A DNA stretch of 64,000 bases from Prado023 sp963736425. GTDB lineage: Bacteria > Actinomycetota > Actinomycetes > S36-B12 > CAIYMF01. Shown here piece by piece: positions 55,209-64,000 of this stretch. The stretch spans positions 20,074 through 84,073 of the forward strand of contig CAVTOX010000010.1 in NCBI GenBank assembly GCA_963736425.1. The letters are read 5' to 3'. Below the pieces are notes generated by a model. That model saw nothing but the letters and a program-made list of their open reading frames with translations. It was not told the origin of the DNA and ran no database searches. A program made the position numbers and the translations under genes. How positions within the stretch are numbered: position 1 is the first letter of the stretch; every line of letters begins with the position of its first letter.

Positions 55209-55763
55209 ATGGCTCTACTGACCCGTGCCCGAGGCATTGCGCTAGCTGGAGTCACAGCCCTCGCTGTCGCGCTCCCGATCTCACCGATGGCCCCGGTGTC
55301 CGCCGCGTCCGCAGTCCCCGCCCCCCGTGCATCTGTCGAGAACCGTGTTGCCGCGACCGTGCCGACCGGGGATCGCAAGAAGAAGACCTCACGCAGCTCG
55401 CGCTCATTCGCGGCCCGCGCGTCGAGGGTGATGGCCACCGGCAACTCGCTCAAGGGTGTGCCCTACCGCCGCGGAGGGGCGACACCGCGCGGATTCGACT
55501 GCTCCGGCTTCACGTCCTACGTCTACCGCAAGGCCGGCATCAGCCTGCCGCACTCCGCCACAGCCCAGATGCACCGGGCACGGCGGATCTCCCGCAGCCA
55601 GGCGCGCCCAGGCGACCTGGTGTTCTTCAGGGGCGGCCGTGGCGCGTACCACGTGGGCATCTACGCCGGGAACAACCGCACCCTGCACTCCCCGCGCCCG
55701 GGTGGGCGGGTCAGCACCGTGCACATCTGGAGCCGTAATGTCTCCTTCGGCCGGGTGCTGTGA
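55209..55763 (+). CDS. Secreted NlpC/P60 peptidoglycan hydrolase
   Basis: 184 aa. Signal peptide (residues 1-33, ending VSAAS), a basic linker, and an NlpC/P60 domain with catalytic Cys98 (GFDCSGF), His148 (AYHVGIY) and His160 (RTLHSP). It cleaves the peptide stem of peptidoglycan. GGAGGAG lies 8 nt before the ATG and is part of the riboswitch stem. The c-di-AMP switch links its expression to turgor and wall stress. A terminator follows. Confidence 0.93.
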   Translation: MALLTRARGIALAGVTALAVALPISPMAPVSAASAVPAPRASVENRVAATVPTGDRKKKTSRSSRSFAARASRVMATGNSLKGVPYRRGGATPRGFDCSGFTSYVYRKAGISLPHSATAQMHRARRISRSQARPGDLVFFRGGRGAYHVGIYAGNNRTLHSPRPGGRVSTVHIWSRNVSFGRVL

Positions 55764-55798
55764 CCCGACCCTGACCACGCGCGGGTCCTCCCGCATCC

Positions 55799-55829
55799 GG
55801 TGCCCGAGTCGCTCGTCGGCTCGGGCACC
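55799..55829. terminator. Terminator between NlpC/P60 and WS/DGAT genes
   Basis: GGTGCCCGAG / CTCGGGCACC, 10-bp perfect stem with an 11-nt loop between convergent genes, 35 nt after the NlpC/P60 stop. Confidence 0.7.
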
Positions 55830-55846
55830 GTCATGTCCGCAGGGGC

Positions 55847-57346
55847 TCAGGCCTCGGTGGCCTCGGCGGCCTCGGCGAACAGGTCGGCCATCTCGTCGTT
55901 GAAGGCCGCGACGAGGTTGCCGACGTCGGGGATGACGTTGGCGTCGGTCTTGAAGCCGACTCGGATCATGCCGTTGTAGCTGAAGATGCAGGCCCCAAGG
56001 GTCTGGTGCGAGGCTCCGGGGACCCAGCCGAGGATGCCGACCATCTCCTGGCCGGCGAAGTAGCGGACCTCTGTCGGCCCGGGCACGTTGGTCGTCACGC
56101 CGATCGCCTTGTTGCTGAAGAACTGGGTCATCCGTCGGGACAGGGACTCCGTCACGGAGCCCATGACCCCGATCGCGTGGGACAGCCCGAACGTGAGCAG
56201 GGCCTCAGGTCCGAACTTGATGACGTCCATCCGGGCCTTCGAGGCGCTCAGCCGGGCCATCGGCGTCGGCTCGGACAGCGGGAGCTCGATCGCGACCAGC
56301 GCGAACTTGTTGCCCAGGTGGATCGGCAGCGGCTCGTCGATGGCGCGCAGGTTCACCGGGATCATCGTCACCACGTCGCGCGGGACCTCGCCGCGGGCCA
56401 TCACGTAGCGGCGCAGGGCACCGGCCAGGGCGGCCATCATCACGTCGTTGACCGTCGCGCCGCGCGCCTTCGCGACCCGCTTGACGTCGTCGAGGTCGTA
56501 GGTCGGTGCCCAGTCCGCGCGCTTGTCGAGTCCGGGCTGGCCGAACAGCAGGATGTCCTCGTGGGTCCCGATGATCAGCTTGTCGACAGCGTCGGCGGTA
56601 CCTGCCACCTGGTCGGCCAGCTTCCAGGTGAGGCTGCCCTGGTGGTCGGGGTCCAGCATGTGCACCAGGCTGACGGCGGAGTTGGTCGCCGCGACCCCGG
56701 CTGTGAGCGGGAATGTGGCCAGCTGGAACAGTCTGCGCCCTGCCCGATCGCGACGTCCCGGGTGATCGCGGTCGGTGGGGGCCGGCCCCATGCTGGGAGA
56801 GGGCTCGGCCGGGTGGTTGCGCGGGTCGGTCCCCGTGAGTGCCAGCAGCGCGTCCTCGGGCTCCGCGTCACCGCTGGGGGTGTCGGTGGTCAGGTCCAGC
56901 AGGACGCGCACCAGCGCGGTGCCATCGGCGATCGCGTGGTGGAAGCGCAGCATGACGGCACCGAAGCCGTTGCCGGTCAGGACATGGGCCTGCCAGAGCG
57001 GTCGGTCGCGGGGGAGCGGCTCGGACATCCGGGCCTGCAGGAACTTGCGCATCGCCTCGCGCCCACCGTCACCCTTGAGCCGGTGGTGGCTGATGTGCCG
57101 GTCGATGTCGAAGTCCGGGTCCTCGACCCAGTGGTCCAGGCCGAGGCTCGAGTGCTCGGGGCGCCACGTGAACACCGGGTAGCGCTCGACCATGCGCTCG
57201 CGCAGTGCGCGCGTCACGGCATCGGCCTCCAGCGGCTGGTCGAACCACATCACCCCCTCGATCACCATGAGGTTCTCGGGGCTGTCCATGTTCAGCCAGA
57301 GGGAGTCGTTCGGGGACAGGGCAACGCGTGCGGACATGGTCCCCAT
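55847..57346 (-). CDS. Wax ester synthase/diacylglycerol acyltransferase (first of tandem pair)
   Basis: 499 aa WS/DGAT. The catalytic HHxxxDG motif is at 136-142 (HHAIADG), with PLWQAHVL before it and the C-terminal NVPGP and GWVPGASHQTLG segments after it. It esterifies diacylglycerol or fatty alcohol with acyl-CoA to make storage lipid. No signal peptide. Chosen ATG has GGAAGAGGG upstream; ATG 57337 is possible. It follows a closely related paralogue by 54 nt, so they are co-transcribed. Confidence 0.93.
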   Translation of the reverse strand: MGTMSARVALSPNDSLWLNMDSPENLMVIEGVMWFDQPLEADAVTRALRERMVERYPVFTWRPEHSSLGLDHWVEDPDFDIDRHISHHRLKGDGGREAMRKFLQARMSEPLPRDRPLWQAHVLTGNGFGAVMLRFHHAIADGTALVRVLLDLTTDTPSGDAEPEDALLALTGTDPRNHPAEPSPSMGPAPTDRDHPGRRDRAGRRLFQLATFPLTAGVAATNSAVSLVHMLDPDHQGSLTWKLADQVAGTADAVDKLIIGTHEDILLFGQPGLDKRADWAPTYDLDDVKRVAKARGATVNDVMMAALAGALRRYVMARGEVPRDVVTMIPVNLRAIDEPLPIHLGNKFALVAIELPLSEPTPMARLSASKARMDVIKFGPEALLTFGLSHAIGVMGSVTESLSRRMTQFFSNKAIGVTTNVPGPTEVRYFAGQEMVGILGWVPGASHQTLGACIFSYNGMIRVGFKTDANVIPDVGNLVAAFNDEMADLFAEAAEATEA

Positions 57347-57400
57347 CGTGCCCTCTTCCGAGGGCGGAGTCGCACCGTGCTCGGCCTACCGGGCCTGTGG

Positions 57401-58897
57401 TTACTCGGCCGGGGCCAGGGCCAGCAGCTCCGCCATCTCCGCGGCGTACGCCGCGACGAGGTTGGCGATGTCCGGGACGGCCTTCACATCGGTCTTGAAG
57501 CCCACGCGGATCTCATGGTTGTAGCTGAAGATGCAGACGCCGAGGGTCTGGTTCGCGGCGCCGGGGACCCAGCCGAGGATCCCGACCATCTCCTGCCCGG
57601 CGAGGTATCGGGGGTGCTGCGGACCAGGGACGTTGGTCGTGACCCCCACGGCCTTGTTCCCGAAGTACTCCTGGACGGTGCGCGACACCCGAGACGTGTA
57701 GGTCCCGACCAGGCCCAGGGCGTTGGTGATCCCGAAGGTGAGCAGCACCTCAGGCCCCGACTTGATGACCTCCATGCGCTCGTGCGAGGCGTCGAGTCGC
57801 TCGACCGCGGTCTGCGCCTCCACTGGGAGCATGAAGGCCACCAGGGCGAACCGATTGCCCAAGAAGGGGGGCAGGGGCTCGTCGACGGGACGGAGGTTGA
57901 CCGGGATCATCGTCATGACGTCCGCGAGCGGCTCGCCGCGGCCCTCGAGGTAGCGCCGGATCCCGCCGGCCACCCCAGCGAGCATCAGGTCGTTGACCGT
58001 GCCCCCGCGGGTCTTCGCTGCCCGCTTGACCACGGCGAGGTCGTGGGCCGGCGCCCAGTCGGCACGCTTGGCGACGCCCGCCACGCCGAACAGTGCGAGG
58101 TCCGGCGGGTTGCTGACCAGCAGCTTGTCCAGCGTGTCGGCCGTGCCCACGCTCTGATCGGCGACCTTGGCCACCATGCTTCCCTCGCGGTCGAGGTCGA
58201 GCATCTCCAGAAGCCTGGACGCACCAGTCGTCACCTTGACACCGGCCGCCACGGGCAGCGTCGCCACCGCGGTGGCGGCGTGGAGGGCTCGGTCTCGCTT
58301 GCGACGGGCGGTGCGCTCGGTGGGGAACTGCTCCGCCTCGGGAGGCGCATCTGCCGGGTGCAGGCGGTCGTCCGGGACGTCGGGGTAGTCGAAGCCCTCA
58401 TCCGGGGAGTCGGTCGTCATCTCGATGAGCACCCGGGACAGGGCCGTGCCGTCCCCGATCGCGTGGTGGAAGCGGATCATCACCGCACCGAATTCCTCGC
58501 CTTCGAGAATGTAGGCACGCCACAGCGGCCCATCCCGGTCGATCGGCTCGGGGAATCGTGCCTCGAGGAACTCCTGGAGCGCGACCCGCCCGCCGTCCCC
58601 ACCCAGCTCGTGGACGGTGATCTGCTTGCGGATGTCGAAGTCCGGGTCGTCGACCCACTCGTCGCGACCGCCGACGGAGTCGGAGAAGCGCGGCTTCCAG
58701 TGGAACACCGGGTACTTGTCGACCACGCGCTCCTGCACGGCCTGGATGACCGCATCCGGATCCAGTCGGTGGTGGAACCACATGACGGTCTCGATGACCA
58801 TGAGGTTCTCTGGTGAGTCCATGTTCAGCCACAGGGTGTCGTTGGCCGACAGCTTCGTCATGGCGGGGGCATCGGGGAAGGTCGTCATGAGGCACAT
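57401..58897 (-). CDS. Wax ester synthase/diacylglycerol acyltransferase (second of tandem pair)
   Basis: 498 aa WS/DGAT, clear paralogue of the downstream gene (shared DSPENLMVIE, HHAI-DG, NVPGP, GWVPGA-QTLG). The active motif HHAIGDG is intact. Start is uncertain: ATG 58897, 58888 or 58861 lack a good ribosome-binding site; family alignment favours a start close to TKLSANDTLWLNM. Triacylglycerol or wax ester storage is the known role of the family. Confidence 0.9.
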   Translation of the reverse strand: MCLMTTFPDAPAMTKLSANDTLWLNMDSPENLMVIETVMWFHHRLDPDAVIQAVQERVVDKYPVFHWKPRFSDSVGGRDEWVDDPDFDIRKQITVHELGGDGGRVALQEFLEARFPEPIDRDGPLWRAYILEGEEFGAVMIRFHHAIGDGTALSRVLIEMTTDSPDEGFDYPDVPDDRLHPADAPPEAEQFPTERTARRKRDRALHAATAVATLPVAAGVKVTTGASRLLEMLDLDREGSMVAKVADQSVGTADTLDKLLVSNPPDLALFGVAGVAKRADWAPAHDLAVVKRAAKTRGGTVNDLMLAGVAGGIRRYLEGRGEPLADVMTMIPVNLRPVDEPLPPFLGNRFALVAFMLPVEAQTAVERLDASHERMEVIKSGPEVLLTFGITNALGLVGTYTSRVSRTVQEYFGNKAVGVTTNVPGPQHPRYLAGQEMVGILGWVPGAANQTLGVCIFSYNHEIRVGFKTDVKAVPDIANLVAAYAAEMAELLALAPAE

Positions 58898-58955
58898 GGT
58901 GGCGCGCCGCCGGCGGTGAACGTGATCTGAGCAGGGCACGACCTGTGGAAAGGGC

Positions 58956-61082
58956 TCAACGGGTTGTCCATCTGGCGAGTTGGTCCAGCGGGACGGGTGG
59001 CCCCAGCAGGTGGCCCTGGGCCAGTGTGATGCCGGTCGCGACGACCACGTCCCGCTCGGCAGCCGTCTCGACTCCCTCGGCGATGACGGGGCAGTGCAGG
59101 CTCTCGGCGACGCTTCGGGCAGCGGCGAGGAACGCCACGCCGCCTTCCTCCCCGCTGCCGGCTCGTGCCACGAGCGCGCGATCGATCTTCAGCAGGTCTG
59201 GTCGCATCGCCTCGAGCCGGGTGAAGTTGGAGAAGCCCGCCCCGAAGTCGTCGACGGCCAGCCGGTAGCCGGCTGCGCGCAGGCGCACCAGGCGGTGCGG
59301 GATGTCGGACTTCTCCAGGAGCTCGGAGGACTCCGTCACCTCCAGGACGACTCGACGCGCCGAGGTGTGCAGTGGTCCATTGAGGAGGCGGTCCAGGTGG
59401 ATGTCGTCGGACAGCTCGCGCGCGGACAGGTTGACTGCCAGGAAGCCGTCGGGTGGCAGGGTGGCAAGCACCTTGTCGACGTCACGCTCCACTACTTCGA
59501 GGATCAGCCGGCCGATCGCCACGATCTGGCCGGTCTTCTCCGCGAATGCCATGAACCGGGCGGCCGGGACCAGCTGCCCGACGTGGACCCATCGGGCCAG
59601 GGCCTCCGCGCCGGCCACGGCACCGGACGCCAGCGTCACGATCGGTTGGTAGGCCAGCTCGAAGTCGCCGCTCAGCACTGCACGGGCCAGGTCGTGGCGC
59701 AACTGCGCGATATCCATTGCCTCCGAGCCGAGTTCCGCGCTGAACTGCAGGCACCGGTCACCACCGGCGTTCTTGGCCGCATACATCGCCAGGTCCGCCC
59801 GGGTGATCAGCTCGTCGGGCCGATCGCCGTCGATCGGGAACGTGGCGATCCCGATCGAGCCTGTGATGTGGATCAGGAGCTCATCGACGTGCATGGGCTC
59901 GCGCAGGGCGGCCAGGATCCGCTCGGCCACGGGGGTCACGGGCGCCCCAGGCGGGCCCTCGCAGAGCAGGACCCCGATCTCGTCGCCCCCGAGCCGACCG
60001 ACATGATCGGCGTCCCTGACCTGTCCGAGGATCCGGTTGACCGTCACGCGCAGCACGTCGTCCCCAACCTGGTGACCGAACTGGTCGTTCACGCCCTTGA
60101 ACCCGTCGAGATCGACCCAGAGCAGCGCGACGGACCGCCCCTGCAACCGGGCCGCGGCGATCTCCTGGTCCATCGACTGGGTGAAGCTGGCGCGGCTCTC
60201 GCTTCGCGTGAGGGTGTCGGAGGTGGCGACGATGCTGGTGGCCTGGCCAGCGCGCGCGAGGCTGAAGACGAGGAACACCAGCAAGCTGGTCAGCGCGACC
60301 ATGCCGAACAACCGATCGAAGTACCAGCCGAACGACCAGCTGTTGGTGTTCAGGTTCACGATCGCGGCACCGAGCTGCAGCAGCAGGACAGCGGACAGCC
60401 ATCGTTGGATGAGGGCGCCCCCGCGCTGGCACCACAGGGCCAGGACGGCGCCGGTCAGCGACAACCCCAGCAGGAGCCAATCCAGGGCCCGGCCCAACGA
60501 CGTCAGACCCACTTCCGGGGACACCAGAGTGGGCCTCAACGGGGTGTCCGGCACCGCGACGAACGCCACCGAGAGCAGCGCAGCGATCAACACGCCCACC
60601 ACCGATGGCCGCATCTCCACGGCCAGGTCGGGACGCCGATGGGTGACCCGGTCGATGTGGAAGACGTAGACGGCCACAATCAGGCCCCCGGCGAATGCGA
60701 AGTGCCAGATGAAGTACATCCAGGGGGCCGACTGCTGCCCGCCCAACAGGGGCTCCGTCCCACCGAATCCTCCCGGGAAGAACAACGGGAAGGACACCAG
60801 CAGCACCGCCACGTACAGGTAGGTGCCCCCCAGCCACAGGTAGCCGCGGCGCCTGGTGGCGCTCGCCTGGCCGTAGAGCAACAGCGAGGTCAGCCCGCAC
60901 ACCACGAACAGGACCAGCGAGTGAGCAATGGGGACCCACGCCAGCGCAGGCCATGGGTCGCTGCCCCGCGAGAACACGCCCATCGACGCGCCCAGGTACA
61001 CCACGGCGCCCACCCCGGCGGCCAGCCGCCCGGCCCGGGACATCGGCCGAGCCTCATCCAGCGAGTACAGCGCGGCGGCCAC
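58956..61082 (-). CDS. Membrane GGDEF-EAL protein with MASE4-like sensor
   Basis: 708 aa. An N-terminal membrane domain of about eight helices (MASE4-like) precedes a GGDEF domain with RLGGDEI near 363-369, an inhibitory I-site RxxD (RDAD) five residues before it, and an EAL domain with GAEALARW near 490, NLSAREL, DDFGAGFSN and EGVET. The Ile in GGDEI replaces the usual Phe. Both domains keep their main residues, so c-di-GMP synthesis and breakdown are both possible. GTG 61082 has GGGGAG 6 nt upstream and starts just before the first helix; a longer TTG start at 61199 lacks a good site. Confidence 0.88.
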   Translation of the reverse strand: MAAALYSLDEARPMSRAGRLAAGVGAVVYLGASMGVFSRGSDPWPALAWVPIAHSLVLFVVCGLTSLLLYGQASATRRRGYLWLGGTYLYVAVLLVSFPLFFPGGFGGTEPLLGGQQSAPWMYFIWHFAFAGGLIVAVYVFHIDRVTHRRPDLAVEMRPSVVGVLIAALLSVAFVAVPDTPLRPTLVSPEVGLTSLGRALDWLLLGLSLTGAVLALWCQRGGALIQRWLSAVLLLQLGAAIVNLNTNSWSFGWYFDRLFGMVALTSLLVFLVFSLARAGQATSIVATSDTLTRSESRASFTQSMDQEIAAARLQGRSVALLWVDLDGFKGVNDQFGHQVGDDVLRVTVNRILGQVRDADHVGRLGGDEIGVLLCEGPPGAPVTPVAERILAALREPMHVDELLIHITGSIGIATFPIDGDRPDELITRADLAMYAAKNAGGDRCLQFSAELGSEAMDIAQLRHDLARAVLSGDFELAYQPIVTLASGAVAGAEALARWVHVGQLVPAARFMAFAEKTGQIVAIGRLILEVVERDVDKVLATLPPDGFLAVNLSARELSDDIHLDRLLNGPLHTSARRVVLEVTESSELLEKSDIPHRLVRLRAAGYRLAVDDFGAGFSNFTRLEAMRPDLLKIDRALVARAGSGEEGGVAFLAAARSVAESLHCPVIAEGVETAAERDVVVATGITLAQGHLLGPPVPLDQLARWTTR

Positions 61083-61309
61083 GGGCAACTCCCCACGGTC
61101 GAGGGCGAGTCTCAAGGCTAGCCCCCGCAGGGCCCCGGCGACCAGATCTGTGGGGACAACAGACGCCTCTTCCGCGTGTACGTCTAGTTGAAGCAACACC
61201 TTTGGAGGTGCTCATGACTCTGGATCGACGGATGGATTTCCGGTCTCTCGTGGCGGTCGTTCCAGATGGCCTGAGCCATGCGTCGGACGCCGTCGTCCGT
61301 GGGGCTGGT

Positions 61310-61702
61310 TCAGTCCCGGCTCAGAAGCGCCTCGGCCTCGGCGACATCCAGCCGACCGGCAGCGAGGTCCGCGAGGATCGCGCCCGTGTCGACGTCACGC
61401 GTGGCAGGGCTCGCCATCCCCGGGTTGGCGGCCTCCCCCAGGCCCAGGCGGTCGAGCACCTCGATGAGCCGGGCACGCGCTGTCGGGTAGGACACCTCGA
61501 GGTACGCCTGCACGTCGCGGACGTTGCCGCGGCTGCGCAGGAACACCTCGAGGATCTCCAGGTCGCCCGCCCCCAACCGACAGAACCGGCACGTCTCGAA
61601 GTGGCCGGACAGCTCCGTGCCGCACGACGGGCACCCCAGGCGCAGGGTGATCAGCGACTCCGAGCACACCGGGCACGTGGTCGGCGGCCGATGCGTGCGC
61701 AC
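61310..61702 (-). CDS. DUF2089 zinc-ribbon/HTH protein
   Basis: 130 aa. An N-terminal zinc ribbon (CPVCSESL...CPSCGTEL, then CRFCRLG) is followed by a helix-turn-helix region (SRGNVRDVQAYLEVSYPTARARLIEVLDRLGL), the DUF2089 signature. DNA binding is likely. It starts 6 nt after the end of the DUF4097-like gene, on the same strand. Between 61083 and 61309 nothing was recognised apart from a short inverted repeat near 61196. Confidence 0.85.
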   Translation of the reverse strand: MRTHRPPTTCPVCSESLITLRLGCPSCGTELSGHFETCRFCRLGAGDLEILEVFLRSRGNVRDVQAYLEVSYPTARARLIEVLDRLGLGEAANPGMASPATRDVDTGAILADLAAGRLDVAEAEALLSRD

Positions 61703-61708
61703 CAGGGC

Positions 61709-62495
61709 TCAGAACACCGAGACGACGAGGGACCCGAGGCGGGTCGTGGCTGCCAGGCTGCCGGTCCCGGCGCCTGCCTTCACGGGCGGATGCCCCTCGG
61801 GCGTGGCCTTGATCGTGGTGCCGTCGGCCAGCCGGATGGTGGCCAGGCCGAGGGTCGCCTCAGCCTTCACCTCCACGTCCGAGCCCGGCAGCAGGGTGAG
61901 GCGCGCCGAGCCGAGGTCGGTGCTCACTGAGCACTCGCCCTGGAACTGCCACTCGACGTCTGCGCTGCCGCTGGCCACTGACAGGGTGAGTTGGCCGACT
62001 CCGTCGTGCAGCCTTGCGGAGCCCGCCTCGACCCCGACGGACGTGACGCTGCGCATCCCGCTGAGCTCCAGGGAGCCGGCCACGTTGAGGACGTCGAGCG
62101 GCAGGTCGGGATTGACCCGCACCCGCAGCGTCGAGCCGGCCCGGTTCACGTTGCTCAGCCAGGTGGCGAAGGTCGACTTCGGCGCCTCGGCCTCGTACTC
62201 GCCGACCCGCAGGTCGGAGTGCACCGTGAGGCGGTCGCCCACGTGCGACACCCGGTGCGGGCCCTCGGCGATCGCGGTGTCCACGGAGGGGTCGGCCACG
62301 ATCACCAGGCGCACGGCGCTGCCGCGCACGCTGATCCGACGGACCGGCTCCGGCGCGGGCTGCTCGATCGTGGTGGTCTGCTCGCTGCTGGTTCGTGGCG
62401 GCGGCCTTCGCGGCGTTCATCAGGATCTCAGCCTCCTCAGGGCTGATCTCGCCGGCGGCCACTCGATTCAGGAGGTCTCGCAGTTCATCGCTCAT
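61709..62495 (-). CDS. DUF4097/YvlB-LiaX-like protein, one +1 frameshift
   Basis: About 261 aa if one base near 62390 is removed. The N-terminus LRDLLNRVAAGEISPEEAEILMNA is a YvlB/LiaX-type helical domain; the rest (for example VRGSAVRLVIVADPSVDTAI and GSADVEWQFQGECSV) is a repetitive beta structure, the DUF4097 beta-helix. Reading resumes in the second frame as SSEQTTTIEQPAPEP. TACTAT, 6 nt, ATG: leaderless start. In Bacillus-type relatives this pair belongs to envelope-stress operons. Confidence 0.75.
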
Positions 62496-62501
62496 GTGGG
62501 A

Positions 62502-62531
62502 ATAGTATGCCTGGAGTTGTCACTAGTGCAA
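62502..62531 (-). promoter_or_regulatory. Promoter of the DUF4097-DUF2089 operon
   Basis: TTGCAC (62531-62526), 18 nt, TACTAT (62507-62502). The start point coincides with the ATG at 62495. It overlaps the end of the acyltransferase gene. Confidence 0.65.
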
Positions 62532-63942
62532 GACTTCCTTGCTATTCGTTGTGCCGACAGGGTTGCGGGAGGATCCCCCCTGCCGGACGAGCAGCCCTCC
62601 CAGCGCCATGAGCCCGATCGCCGCCACCGCGTTGAGCGGGATGCCGGCGAACGTTGTCACGCGGGTCGGGAACCCGACCAGGCCGATGGCGGCCAGCATG
62701 AGCGTCCCGATCCCGATCAGTGCGGCTCCGAGGCCCGCGGCGGCAGATCGGGCAGCCTCACCGGGCAGGGCGTGGCCGTCGGTGGGGCCCTTCCGGGCGG
62801 GGCGGTCCCAGCCGGGCAGCCGGCCGACCTCGGCGGGCCACATCAGCCGCACGACGCCGACCACGCACGTCAGGTAGACCGCGAGGAACGCCAGCGTCCA
62901 CAGCCAGAAGCCCGGGCCGGGGACCGGGTAGCCATCCGCAGCCCACTCGACGGGCCGGTCCAGGCCCAGGGCGTGCAGTCCTGCGTACAGGGCGATCAGG
63001 ACGGGCAGGTGCCACAGGTACAGCGTCATCGCGGTCAGGTTGATGGCGGTCGTCCCGGTCCATACCCGGCGCCCGGCGGCGAACCGTGCCAGCGCTGGTC
63101 GGGCTGCGCCCACCAAGCCGGCCAGGGCGACGGTGTGCAGCGCGAGTACGAGGCTCGGTGGGGTCATGTTGCTGAACGGCTCGCCGCGCATTCCCACCAT
63201 CGAGCGCGGGTAGGGCCCGGCGGTCACGAGCACGAGGTTCGTTGAGATGGCCAGGGCAGCGAGTCCCGCACCTCGCCATCGACGCAGCAGCCCGTCGTCG
63301 AAGAGCGATGCCCAGCTGGGCCGCCAACGCCCAGACGAGGACGAAGTTGAGCAGCCCGAGAGGAGCCACGCCCACCCCGAGGCGAAGCCAGTCGAACAGG
63401 ACCACGCCGGCCACCAGCACTGCTGGGCCGAGAAGCGGGTTGATCCTGTGAGCCCGCACGGCCAGCGGGGTCAGGGCGCACACCATGACGTACACACCGA
63501 TGAACCACAGCAGCTGGGTGGCCAGGGCCAGCAGGGGCTCGGCGTATCCCTGGGGGGCCAGCAGCGACACCAGCCCGCTGACGGGGGCCATGATCATCAG
63601 GTAGACCCAGACGGGCCGCATCAGCCGTGCGACCCGACGCCACAGCCACGACGCGTACGGGTCACGGTTGGTGCGCCACGAGCGGGCGTTCACCGCCCCG
63701 CCGGCGACGAAGAACAGCGGCATGATCTGCAGGATCCACGTGGCCCACGGAGCCCACCAGTACACGGTCAGCGAGGTGCTGATCACCGGCCCTGAGCCGG
63801 TCCAGCCCACGATCCCCATGCTGCTGTGGCCCAGCACGACCAGGGCCAGGGCGCTGGCGCGCAGCAGGTCGAGCACCCGATCGCGGTCCGCGGGCGTAGC
63901 AGCGACGGCCCGGGCGACAGGCGGTGCCGGCGGAAGCCTCAC
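62523..63942 (-). CDS. Acyltransferase-3 family membrane protein, one +1 frameshift
   Basis: About 472 aa if one base near 63303 is removed. Ten or more helices. N-terminal LDLLRASALALVVLGHSSMG contains the acyltransferase-3 catalytic region (GHS), then MPLFFVAGG and RPVWVYL. The second frame continues with FDDGLLRRWRGAGLAALAIS through LYLWHLPVLIAL. Enzymes of this family O-acylate sugars, peptidoglycan or lipids at the membrane. TACCGT, 6 nt, GTG supports the start at 63942. Confidence 0.8.
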
Positions 63943-63954
63943 ACCCCGACGGTA

Positions 63955-64000
63955 CGCCGAAGGCCCCGCCCGTGGCATTCACGTGGCGGGGTCTTCGGCG
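63955..64000. terminator. Long hairpin at right edge
   Basis: 16-bp stem CGCCGAAGGCCCCGCC with GGCGGGGTCTTCGGCG, one G-U pair, and an inner CGTG/CACG stem. Lies upstream of the acyltransferase promoter, so it probably ends a gene entering from the right. Confidence 0.65.

Overview
This is a window from a high-GC Actinomycetota chromosome. The markers are an XPB-type helicase with its WYL-containing partner, a 540-residue GroEL2-like chaperonin under CIRCE control, actinobacterial small families (DUF3263, DUF5709, DUF2530, DUF3027, DUF2771), two WS/DGAT lipid synthases, an IdeR/DtxR regulator, many GTG starts, and many start codons placed 6-8 nt after a -10-like hexamer. The order cannot be fixed from sequence reading alone. 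No tRNA, rRNA, CRISPR array, transposase or phage gene was recognised.

Layout. 1-8.7 kb: edge of a secreted protein, a K+ channel, threonine catabolism (tdh-kbl), a membrane alpha/beta hydrolase, DUF3263, threonine synthase with a MoaD/ThiS-like partner, an HExxH protein and a DUF5684 membrane protein. 8.8-27.6 kb: housekeeping block with an acetyltransferase, groEL, xpb and its partner, a cold-shock protein, DUF2771/DUF3027/DUF2530 genes, a damaged APC permease, serC, citrate synthase, pdxH and an ABC exporter. This block resembles the M. tuberculosis Rv0861c-Rv0889c neighbourhood in content.

27.6-44.3 kb is a nitrate-respiration island. It holds a MOT1-type molybdate transporter, moaD, moaA, a moaB-moaE fusion, moaC, a mobA-DUF6457 fusion, moeA, two narK transporters, a Cys-containing HTH regulator and narGHJI. 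The island supplies molybdate uptake, cofactor synthesis, nitrate/nitrite transport and the reductase. narG carries one frameshift. Two copies of a REP-like palindrome lie here, one in frame inside mobA and one just after narI.

44.4-64 kb is a mixed region: cupin, SRPBCC and HAD proteins, an esterase, a GNAT remnant, an alarmone-synthetase-like gene, an I78-like lipoprotein, an orphan ParA with a ribbon-helix-helix partner, photolyase, DtxR, a CsoR/CstR-like repressor with a visible operator, a c-di-AMP (ydaO/yuaA) riboswitch controlling an NlpC/P60 hydrolase, two WS/DGAT genes, a GGDEF-EAL protein, a DUF4097/DUF2089 pair and an acyltransferase.

Five genes carry frameshifts, nine in total, and every one is a single-base insertion. 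This uniform direction suggests sequence or assembly error at least as strongly as gene decay, and it matters most for narG.
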